Assembly (NCBI GenBank): GCA_002179805.1
Contig: NAVB01005183.1
Location: forward strand, 1-17,914
Length of the DNA stretch: 17,914 nt
Reading direction: 5' to 3'
Origin: Acanthamoeba lenticulata
Lineage: Eukaryota; Discosea; Longamoebia; Acanthamoebidae
Shown: one piece after another, positions 1 through 8,400 of the stretch
Layout: each line of letters starts with the position of its first letter
Position numbering within the stretch: the stretch's first letter is position 1
The notes under the pieces: model-generated
What the model saw: only the letters and a program-made list of their open reading frames with translations
Databases searched by the model: none
Told to the model about the DNA's origin: nothing
Translations under genes and position numbers: made by a program

Positions 1-1
1 C

Positions 2-339
2 TACATCGAGTCGTGGACGAGCACCCTGGTGGCGCTCTTCAACGACCGAGTGGTGGGCTGCTTCACTTCGCACGACCTCCAGGACGAAAACAAGCAGTTG
101 CAGTGGCTCACGAGCTGCTGCGAGTTCGAGACCGTCATTGCGCCCGCCACCAACCCCTTCCGGTACGCGCAAGCAGGCCTCTCATGTTCATTGTGGCTGA
201 TCAGTCATGTTATTACAGATGTGACCGAAAGGAGAGGAAGCGAGCCTACAACGACCGCCTCTTCGCCATCCGCGGGCTGCCCGACAGTCTCTACGTGTTC
301 GCGTCCTCTGGGCCGAGGCGCTTGGAGAAGGCCGAGTGA
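2..339 (+). CDS. 3' end of an unrecognised protein (two exons, partial)
   Basis: Only the C-terminal part is in the window and I do not recognise the family. The first exon reads in frame from base 2 (YIESWTSTLV...) to about 167, ending in ...ATNPF plus two bases of an Arg codon. An intron opens with GTACGC and closes with TTACAG at 218. The second exon (219-339) completes that Arg codon, continues RCDRKERKRAYNDRLFAIRG, and ends LEKAE-stop. The first exon looks like a folded domain with many Cys and aromatic residues (CCEFET), and the second opens with a basic stretch. No membrane segment or known motif is visible. After about position 300 another frame (303-470) reads as coding-like, Glu/Arg-rich protein, so the true C-terminus may differ because of a frameshift. 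The gene converges on the minus-strand MIS12-like gene, whose stop is at 538. Confidence 0.5.
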   Translation, partial: HRVVDEHPGGALQRPSGGLLHFARPPGRKQAVAVAHELLRVRDRHCARHQPLPVRASRPLMFIVADQSCYYRCDRKERKRAYNDRLFAIRGLPDSLYVFASSGPRRLEKAE

Positions 340-537
340 AGGAGGCGGAGCGTGCGCTGGAGGAGGGCGAGAAGAGAAGATGCGTGCAAGTCGCCGCCTT
401 CGAGTTCCCTCGTGTCTCGTCCTTCGCGCGAGGGGTTCGAGCTGCGTCCTCTCGTTCAATGCAATGTACAACGGGCCGAACCCGACCGCCCCGGGCTTGC
501 CCTCAATGCCACACGCTCGCTCTACATAAAATGATCA

Positions 538-1450
538 TCACTCCACGTTCGTCGCCTTCTTGTGCGCCTTATGTCGTGCGTCGCTCTCCTGGGAAACTGG
601 CTGGACGGCGGCATCAAGTTGCTGGGCCTCTTTGATGAGAGTCATCAGCTGCTCTCGCCGACTGACCAGGTTCTTCAAAACAGCCTCCACCTCTTCCACT
701 ACACGTGGATGGGACATGGTGAGAAGGGTGTCCCACAAAAGGAAGAGGGGAGTACATACAGCCGCCGTCCTGCACACAAGCGGCCAGCTCTTGGAGCAGC
801 AGAGCGTGTTGTTCTAATCGATCAATCTCGTCCCCCAGCACCTTGTTTTCCCTTTCCAAAGCGTCGTTGACGAACTTGGTCTGACATCGAACAGTAGAGC
901 GCGCGACGACAGTCATATGATGAGCAAAAAGAACCCAATAAAAAAAGGAAGTACCGAGGCGTACCGCCAGTACTCGTTGCTTCAGCTGCGCGATTTCTTG
1001 ATCAAGGGAAGTGTTTTCTCGGTTGAGGGCCTCGATTTTGGCTTCGTTGGGCCGATCTGCCGAGTTTCGAGAGTCGTTAAGACCCTCAAATTCTGGGGGC
1101 ACGACGAAGGTGTTCTTCAGCACGTAGAGCTCCCAGAGATCGAAGTACTTGTCGATCGATTTTTGTAAAATCTGCAACACTTGGTCGCTCCCTTTTTGTA
1201 GGGCTTCATCGGCCACTGGTTTTTTTTCTCGTTTAGCCAACGCTTCTCGCAAGCTCTCTTCCAGTGCGTCGGCAGCGTTACACGCGTATTCATTCACCGC
1301 ATTTATCACATCGTCGATGAATCGAACGGGATGAAAACCGAAAAATTCTTCCTCGCGTTCAAAGTTGCGATTGGCCTCAGGAATGGAGGACATGCGTCTC
1401 CCTGAAAGCCGGCTCTTCCTTTTCGCCCCACCGCTGCTTGCCTCGCTCAT
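538..1450 (-). CDS. MIS12: MIS12/Mtw1-like kinetochore protein
   Basis: This is probably the Mis12 subunit of the four-protein MIS12 complex, which links inner centromere chromatin to the outer kinetochore (NDC80, KNL1) in the nucleus. Exons on the minus strand are 1450-965, 880-778 and 698-538, with introns of 84 and 79 nt, giving 249 residues. The diagnostic N-terminal block is present: EEFFGFHPVRFIDDVINAV matches the FFGF...P motif and first helix of the Mis12 family. It is followed by a region like the family's 'KYFDLWELYVLKNTFVVP' segment, which in animals reads as a helix ending in a hydrophobic I/L-P motif. The remainder (LNRENTSLDQEI... LERENKVLGDEI... LKNLVSRREQL) is heptad-like coiled coil, as expected for the rod. 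I chose the start MSEASS at 1450; an in-frame ATG at 1525 would add 25 residues that look like leader. The first donor could also lie at 973, which removes three residues without changing frame. The N-terminal tail is basic (KRKSRLSGRR). Confidence 0.8.
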
Positions 1451-1632
1451 CGTGTGTTGCCAGCTTTGTACCGTTGGGCGTAACGGCGCCCCAACAACGC
1501 ACAGCATACCGTGCGTAGTTGGCATTTCTGACCAATTTTTGTATCATTTTTCTTGGACCGGGAGCAGCTTGATCTGCCCTGCTCTTTCGTTGATCTCTTC
1601 TTGATAGCAGTCTTAAGACTGCCGTGTTCCAG
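1451..1632. promoter_or_regulatory. Divergent intergenic interval between the MIS12-like and F-box genes
   Basis: These 182 bases separate two start codons that point away from each other, so they must contain both 5' leaders and probably a shared promoter. A T-rich patch lies around 1538-1553. I see no clear TATA box or other named element. The promoter role is inferred from gene orientation only. Confidence 0.35.
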
Positions 1633-2927
1633 ATGGAAGCTCCATCAGGTGTACTTCCTTTGCCGGATGAGCTCCTCTTCCACATTCTGACGTTTCTGGA
1701 TGCGGACGATCTGTCTCACCTCCGACAGGTACGCGCAGGTTGCTTCCTGCTTTCCAAGCTTTTGTGCTGAGCACAGTCCCTAGTGCAGGTTTGCAGCCAA
1801 ATCCTGCGCTGTGCGGACGACGAAGGCCTGTGGAAGGCACTATGTGTTCAGTGCATGGCCCAAGATAGAGGCAGCGAGTGGCTTGAGAAGCTCAAACCGT
1901 CCGACTTGACTTGGCGCAGCTTCTGTCGTCAACTCACGGTACCAGTCGCGCACCACTGCCTCGTGTGGGCCTGACTCAGAGGCCTCCTGCAGAAGCTCAA
2001 GGTTCTTGTCCTCTACGCGGAAAGAGAGACTGAGCACTCCGGCATCCAAGCACTCAAGCGTGATCTCAACGAGCATGGACTTCGCAACGTAGTGACGCTC
2101 AATACCAACCGCGAGCTGCCTTCAGCAAGTACGCCGCTCGTGCTGTGCCGCGGTTGTCAGAAGCCGCTTATATTACTTGCTTCCGCAGGTACCTTGCGGG
2201 AGTACGCGGCAGTGATGGTCAGCAGCGACGACTGCTTCACGCAAGACAATGCCGAGCTGGGCACCCGGATGGCCCACTATGTACTCTCCGCCTGTTTGCT
2301 CCACCATCAACCGGCGGACTTCACTCACAAGTTCGTGACAACTTTCCACAGGTGGACGACGGATACGGTGTGGTGCTTGGCGGGTTCACCGTGTGCGGGT
2401 GCGCGCTGACCGGCGCTTGGGCGCAGGGCGACTATGATCCAATTGGGCCGACTCAGTCCGAGCGAGCAAACGAGCCAGAGATGGCCTTGTTGCTCCCAGG
2501 TCATCCCCTTTTGGCCAACGTGCGCCGTTTGCGAGGCACATGGGAGACGCCCTACTCGCCAGGCTCCGCCACGACAAACACGACCACCATTGCCGAGTGG
2601 GAGTTCCGGCAGGAGGCGGGCGAGAAGATGCTGCGCGTCAAGCGGCCTCCTCTGGTGGTAGAAAAACATGGATTCAACGGCAAGATCGTTGCCCTCAACT
2701 TCACGCCGACCTCCACAGCCCTCCCTCAGGCGTCTACTTGGCCGCATATTGGTACCTACTCCAGATTTCCTATGCTTTCTCATCACACCAGTGTATTGAT
2801 TCAAGATTGTGCTTCAGGCTACGATGCAGAGACAGACGGGGCGCAGTTGATGGTGAACGCTCTCATCTACACTGCCCTTTCGCACACGCACCAACAACAA
2901 AAAAATGTTGAGCCGGCACCTAAATAA
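1633..2927 (+). CDS. F-box protein with ThuA/glutamine-amidotransferase-like C-terminal domain
   Basis: The gene has six exons: 1633-1728, 1789-1938, 1993-2128, 2189-2280, 2352-2751 and 2818-2927, giving 327 residues. Residues 8-50 form an F-box (LPLPDELLFHILTFLDADDL, then the Cys/Trp part VCSQILRC...GLWKALC), which in known proteins binds Skp1 in SCF ubiquitin ligases. From about residue 83 a Rossmann-like domain begins: strand KLKVLVLYAE, then YAAVMVSSDDCF, then DGYGVVLGGFTVCG. It continues with a HPLLANV segment (about 209), GKIVALNFTP, and a C-terminal block GYDAETDGAQLMVNALIY. This layout resembles ThuA/GATase-fold domains found in bacterial proteins, where the last helix reads similarly (TDGARLMANAL). 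No catalytic Cys-His-Glu triad can be claimed. Because phase is fixed, exon 3 starts at 1993, not at an earlier AG. An F-box joined to this fold suggests a substrate-recruiting ligase subunit. The F-box call is strong; the second domain is a fold-level inference. Confidence 0.8.
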
Positions 2928-3088
2928 TCAAGAAATAATTGTATTTTCTTTTTTGAGAGCCAGATTTATCCCAGCACGACCGGCTCCACCTTCGTCTTGC
3001 GTGGCTGTGGTGTGCGTGTTTTGTTGTTGGCGCGGGCTGTGTGCGAAAAAGAAGAAAGAATCACAGGACACACAGATCGTCGTGAATA

Positions 3089-4330
3089 ATGAGCAGCATC
3101 GGTACTGGGGTATGACTTTGTGCCGCTTAGACTGGGGCAGCTTTTGCTTGTGTCAATGCAAGCATTTGATTCACCCATCTCAATCCTCCCCCCTTCATCA
3201 CCCCAGTATGATCTTTCGTCCACCACATTCTCTCCTGATGGACGAGTCTTCCAAGTAGAGTATGCCGCCAAGGCCGTCGAGAACAGCGGGTACTCACACC
3301 TAATTTATTCTTCAGTTGATTGCATTTTGTTGGTGGTGTTCGTTGCTGCAGCTCCTGATGTTTGTGCATCGAACCATTCAGCACTGCTATCGGTTTGCGA
3401 GTGAAGGATGGCGTGGTGCTCGCCGTGGAGAAGCTGCTCATCTCCAAGATGCTCGTCCCCAACACGAACAGACGCATCCACACCGTGGACCGACACTGCG
3501 GCCTTGTACTTCATCGCCAACCCTTCACCCCTCCTTTAGTGCGCGTCTAAGCCAATCCTTCTCACTCTGTCTCCGCTCGACGTGCGTGCTGTTTGGACGT
3601 TTTGCGTATTTAGGCCATGTCCGGTCTGGTTGCCGACGGTCGGCAGCTGGTGAGCAGAGCGCGCGCCGAGGCCACGAGCTACAGGGAGTTCTACGGCACC
3701 GACATCTCGGGCAAGGTCCTCAACGAGCGCCTCTCCAACTTTGTGCAGGTCTACAGCCTTTACGGCTCCGTGCGGCCCTTTGGCACGTCGGTCATCTTGG
3801 GTTGTGTCGACAAGAACGGACCTCAGCTGTTCATGATCGAGCCCTCTGGCGTCTCGTGGGTGCGTTTGCTCACTACCCCCTTCATGGCACACTGTGTCAA
3901 AGGCCTGTCGTGCTTGAGGCTCATTTTGCTCTATTCTTCACACCACAGGGCTACTATGGCGTGGCTATTGGCAAGGGCGCGCGAGCGGCCAAGACTGAAA
4001 TTGAGAAACTCAACCTGTCCGAGATGACCGCCCGCGAGGCTGTCAAGCAGGCCGCCAAGATGTACGTGTCCACACGCCATCAAAGCCAGGGATTTCTGGT
4101 GAGGAGCTTGAACTGACGCTTTATGGTGTGTGTGTGTGTGTGCCGTGAGCAGCATCTACTCGGTGCACGACGATTCCAAGGACAAGGCCTTTGAGCTCGA
4201 GCTGAGCTGGGTGTGCGCTGAGACGGGCAACCTCCACAAGCTGCTGCCAAAGGATCTCCAGGACGAGGCTGAGAGATATGCCAAGCAGGCGCTCGAAGAG
4301 GAGGAGGACATGTCGGAGGAGGAGGATTAA
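3089..4330 (+). CDS. PSMA3: 20S proteasome subunit alpha-3 (PSMA3/alpha-7 type)
   Basis: This is a structural alpha-ring subunit of the 20S proteasome, in nucleus and cytosol. Six exons (3089-3109, 3207-3289, 3382-3505, 3614-3859, 3949-4061, 4153-4330) give 254 residues, against 255 in human PSMA3. The first exon encodes only MSSIGTG, and the second completes the alpha-subunit signature [20 protein letters not shown] that gates the pore. Further family blocks follow in order: [70 protein letters not shown], and [12 protein letters not shown]. The acidic tail ([12 protein letters not shown]) is typical of this subunit and is a known type of CK2 target in homologues. As expected for an alpha subunit, there is no N-terminal catalytic Thr. 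Introns are 89-108 nt. The gene starts 161 nt after the stop of the F-box gene on the same strand. Alpha-3 is favoured over other alpha subunits by the tail and by [16 protein letters not shown]. Confidence 0.96.
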
Positions 4331-4473
4331 GCGTCGATGTGGTTATGTCCCTTGCAAAGTGGGCCCCGGCGTGGGTGGAGTGGGCTGCACAAAATAGATG
4401 AGCGTTCATGACGTGAAGTACTACCTTTTTCTTGCACCTTTTTTTTTCTTATTTCTACACAGCATTGGAAGAG

Positions 4474-4746
4474 ATGAGCAGCAGGACAAGGCCGCCAAAG
4501 CGCTCGGGCAATAAGACCCTCGGGCTGGTTCTGGGCGGTATCGTGGCCATGAGCTTTTCGTACCCCTTCTGGCTCATGATGTCAGGCAGCACCAGCGAGA
4601 AGGAAAGTGGCCGAATCGATCCTACAAAGGACAAGCTGCGGGGCCAGGCTAAGATTCGCGGTGCCTTTCTCAACACTGGCAGCAGAGATGCTGGTCCCGA
4701 CCCCAACGCTACGACCTACCTCCCCAAGCAAGAGCAGAAACCATGA
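4474..4746 (+). CDS. Small single-pass membrane protein, conserved-looking, function unknown
   Basis: A single-exon frame of 90 residues starts at MSSRTRPPKRSGNK. An in-frame ATG at 4432 would add 14 residues, but that stretch contains a TTTCTACACAG acceptor-like sequence, so I treat it as leader or a 5' UTR intron end. A basic N-terminus is followed by one hydrophobic segment (about residues 16-36: LGLVLGGIVAMSFSYPFWLMM). A polar tail carries the block RGAFLNTGSRDAGPDPNA. The N-in basic/hydrophobic layout fits a small inner-mitochondrial or ER protein, but no targeting claim can be proved here. The 'N-x-GS-x-D-x-GPD' tail looks like a conserved motif. I cannot name the family with confidence. 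The gene sits 143 nt downstream of PSMA3 on the same strand and converges on the FYVE gene with 81 nt between stops. Confidence 0.6.
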   Translation: MSSRTRPPKRSGNKTLGLVLGGIVAMSFSYPFWLMMSGSTSEKESGRIDPTKDKLRGQAKIRGAFLNTGSRDAGPDPNATTYLPKQEQKP

Positions 4747-4827
4747 AGTTTGCAGGATAGGATGTACAGGCAAGTGACTTTCAGTTTATGCCGTGGGGGC
4801 TGTACAAAGTCGGTTTTTAAAGACACT

Positions 4828-5242
4828 TCATGTCTGCTGGTTGTAGTTGGCATCGTATTTACGAAAGCAGTTGTCACAAACTCGCACGGGCTTAGTGGTG
4901 TAGCCCAGTTCGGTGAGGAAGAGCGTATGTGTTGAACAGTCCTTGCAAAAGATGTTGCTGCTCCCAAAGTCAGGTAAGGGGGGATCAGAGCTGCGCAACT
5001 TCAGGGCAGACATACCCACAAGCACGGCAGTGATGCCGTCGCTTGGCCACGGAAAAGTTGGCTCGACATGAAGTGCACCTAAAGGCAAATTGCAATTGTT
5101 TAATCGAAAGAAGCGATGAGCGGAATGAGCGGCCTGTCGTTTACCGTCTGCAACGGTTCAAAGTAGTTTACCTAGATACCCAGCTGTCTGGAATCCATGT
5201 TGGTCGGTTCTTTGCCGCCTCACTGTCCACCTTGTCCGCCAT
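4828..5242 (-). CDS. Stand-alone FYVE zinc-finger protein (87 residues)
   Basis: Three exons on the minus strand (5242-5172, 5078-5016, 4957-4828; introns 93 and 58 nt) join to a very small protein that is almost entirely one FYVE domain. FYVE domains bind phosphatidylinositol 3-phosphate on endosomes. The signature elements are complete: the N-terminal WxxD motif (WIPD), the first Cys pair (CTSC), the basic RRHHCRACG motif, the third and fourth Cys pairs (FCKDC and VCDNC), and the RVC motif (VRVCDNC). Eight zinc-ligand Cys/His positions are visible across residues 24-75. No PH, RUN, coiled-coil or catalytic domain flanks it, and the protein ends 12 residues after the last Cys. The donor at 5171 (GTAAAC) was chosen over an earlier GTATCT because only it keeps frame. 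The start ATG at 5242 is the only in-frame one. The gene lies 167 nt downstream of the M16 peptidase stop on the same strand. Confidence 0.88.
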
Positions 5243-5409
5243 CGTTCATCAACCGCCGTCTCGCTGCCCCGAAATTCACGACAAGCCCCAAATAAAATGT
5301 TCTGCAAATTAATAGCGAGATTCAATATTCAAGTCACCGTCTATCAGACCGCTGTTGGTCCAACCGCGCAGCTTTCTTGTTTTCGGGGCTGCCGCTCTCA
5401 AGCTGCAGC

Positions 5410-8400
5410 TCAGTTGGCCTGTGGCGCAGCGCCGTTGTGAGCATCGGGTGCTGGCGGCGTGGCAGGCGGCACTGGGAACGAGCTGATGGCGGTCTGCACT
5501 CGCTGCCGCTGCTCCTCCAAGCCCGTCGGGGGTTCCGCGCCCGAGGTGCCAACGCTCACGCACATGACGCGCATCCCCTCAAAGAACTCGCGAACGATTC
5601 CGCGAATGTCTGCGCAGGCTCATCAGTACAGCAGTAACAACAGGGGGTGGATGCATCAACACGACATGTGGTACCCGCGAGTTCGACAGCAGCGTAGGCC
5701 TCGTAGATATCCTCTGCGCAGCTGAGGTTCATGAGGTCGCGCGGGAAGATGCCCTCCGGCAGCTGCATGTACTCCATGAGGCTCATCCAGAAGGAGGGAC
5801 CCTTCATCGCCGTGATCAGCCATTCTGGTCATCGTCGTCGTAGGGCAGGTCACGTGCACGTTCAGGTGTGATGTCAGCAGCTGATGACGATGATGACGAT
5901 GAGAGTGTGGACGGTACCCAAGTAGGGGACCTTGGCCTCGTCGAGCTCCTGCTGGGAGATGTTGCCCTCCCGGAAGTCGTACAAGACGCGCAAGGCCTCT
6001 ACGACGGTGATGGCGATTGACTCGGGGAAGGGCGTGAGGGTCACGTGGAGCGTGCCCGCGTCGTAGAGGTCGGGCATCCGCAGCGACGCCGACACCTGCA
6101 GCAGCACCCCAATCACAGCATCATGAGTCCCGTGCCCACAGCAGCGTCCCATCAGCAGAAGCAGCAGCCGTACATTGTAGAGGAGGCCCTTGCGCTCGCG
6201 CACTACCGAGAACAGGCGGTTGCTCAGGATCTGCACCCGCCACACATACACACACTCAACGGATGAGCAGCAGAGCCAGAGGAAGAGGTGAGAGAAGGGA
6301 AAGGGGAGACGCGCGTCACCTCGACTAGCAGGTTGGCGACGCGGCTCTTCCACAGGGGATGCTGCTTCACGCGCTGCCGCACGGCCGTCATGGCCGATGC
6401 GGCGTCCTCCTCGGTTTCCATCGGCGCCACCGTGGAGGAGGAAGGGGCCTCCGCCTCAGAGGGCTTCATCTTGGCGTAGCCCCAGCGGTTCATGACGGGG
6501 AAGCACAGGTAGACGATGGCTCGGCGCTCCTCGTCCTCGGACAAGTGGTGCCACTTGACGCGCGGCTCGGGGGCGAAGCTGATCACGCTCGGGAACTCGC
6601 GTCGGGCCAGCGCCAGCACGAAATTGTCGTAAGCGGCATCACGGGCGACCGCCTCCACCGTCGGGGCCGGCAGGGCCAAGTGGGCCGAGAACGGGTTGTT
6701 GGGCTGCTGTGCCGGTCCGGCAGCGGCGACGGCAGCGGCGGGTGTGACGGCGCCGCCGCCCACGAGCGTGAAGGTCGAGCGGCGCGGGATGGTGCCCAGG
6801 TACCGGAGGAGCAGGTCCTCCACGTCGCGCAGGCACTCAAAGTGGCCGGCCAGCGACACCTCCACGTTGGCCATGTCCAGCAGCTGCGCCGACACCAGCA
6901 ATCGCGCTGTTCCAAGAATGGCCAAAATGGCGGTCAGCGTCATCCTCGTCCTCCTCGTCGTCGTCGAGCAAGAGAGGGGACTTGAGGAGGGCAAAGGGCA
7001 AAGGGGGAAGGGAAAGGGCACCTCGCTCGGCCGAGGCGTTGCGGAGGTCGGAGGCGCTGGGCTGGGCGAAGCGCCAGTCGGTGGGCTCGTACAGGATGGC
7101 CGACAGGTTGTCGGCCGCGATGTTGTCCATCTCCTTCTCCTCGCCTTCCCGGCAGCTCGCCGCGTGCGTTCGGATCCGCTTCCACGCCCTGTGGACTCAC
7201 GCGCCCCTCGTCAGATCATCAACGCCGCTGAGGCCGAGCGGTGGTCACAGGGCCTAGCCTTGGTCGTACCGTTCGTCCCAGCGGGGCTCGCTCAGGAGGA
7301 GGTGGATGAGCTGCAGGGCCTTGCTCAGGCCGTTGTGCGACAGCGACGTGCTGACCTGCAGACACGTGGTCTCAAGCGTCGCCTCCACGCTGGCCTCGAT
7401 GCCCCACCGGCCGCACCAGGCCACCACGACCTCGGACGAGTGCGGGCCCGTCCCACTGCACACACGCACACATATACGCACACGCTGCGTGTGTGGGCAA
7501 GCGGCCTTCAAAGCCGCGGCGCTAGAGGTGCTCGGGTGTACCTCTGCTGCATGGTGTCGAGGGCGAGCTGGGTGAGGCCGGCGTCCTCGCGCGTGCGCTC
7601 GCACAGCTGGCCGCCCACGCTAGTGATGCGGATGGAGCAGCGCTTCTGGTAGTAGGACGAGTAGAAGTAATTGACGCGGATCCCGTTGCTCAGCGTAAGC
7701 AGCACGATCCCGCTCGGCTTGTGGATCAGCCGTGGCGTCGTGTCCGGCTCGGCCCTTCGCCGCTTTCGTCGGCTCGCCTCGTCCTCACTGCCCTCATGGC
7801 GCTGGTGGGTCTGGCTTCCATTGGCTTGTGCCCTCTCGTCCTCTTCATCTTCGCTCTCGTCTTCATCGTCATCATCCTCTTCGTCGTCTTCATCCATGTC
7901 CCCATCATCATCACCGTCGTCGTCATCATCGTCGTCTTCGTCGTCCTTTGCGGGCTGCTGGGTCGTCAGGTTTATCGGGCTGACGCCCTGCTGCGGCGCA
8001 CCAGCCGCCGCCTCGGCGCCCTGCTGCTCGCCCTGCGCGGCGTCGATCTGCTGCTGGAGCGCGTCAAGAGGGTCCTGCCGGGTCGGATCGATCGCAACGG
8101 GCACCCAGCCCGGTCGGAGTTCGTCGAGCTTTCGCTGGATGACGTCATCACCGATCAGGTCCTCCGGCACCTCGATGTCCTTCGGCGCCTCCACGCCTGC
8201 CGCGCCATCCAATCGAGCATAAGTACAAATAAAATGAATTAAATGAATAGTATTACCAAATAATAAATTATGAGAAGCTGAAAGTAATATATAAAAAATG
8301 AAAAGGTGCCATACCTTCCATGGACTGCTCGATGACGAGACGGATCTCGTCCTGGGTCACCCGGAAGGGCAGCTTCGGGCGCTCGGCTTGGCCGTCCTTG

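Noticed and set aside
6359..7652. Plus-strand frames of 200-320 residues across 6359-7652
   Set aside because: They overlap M16 exons 11-14 on the opposite strand, contain no known motifs, and arise from high GC content.
7671..8242. Long plus-strand open frames rich in Ser or in Ile/Val/Phe (7671-8222 and 7721-8242) that look like low-complexity or membrane proteins
   Set aside because: They are antisense to exon 11 of the M16 peptidase; the composition is the mirror of its Asp/Glu codons.
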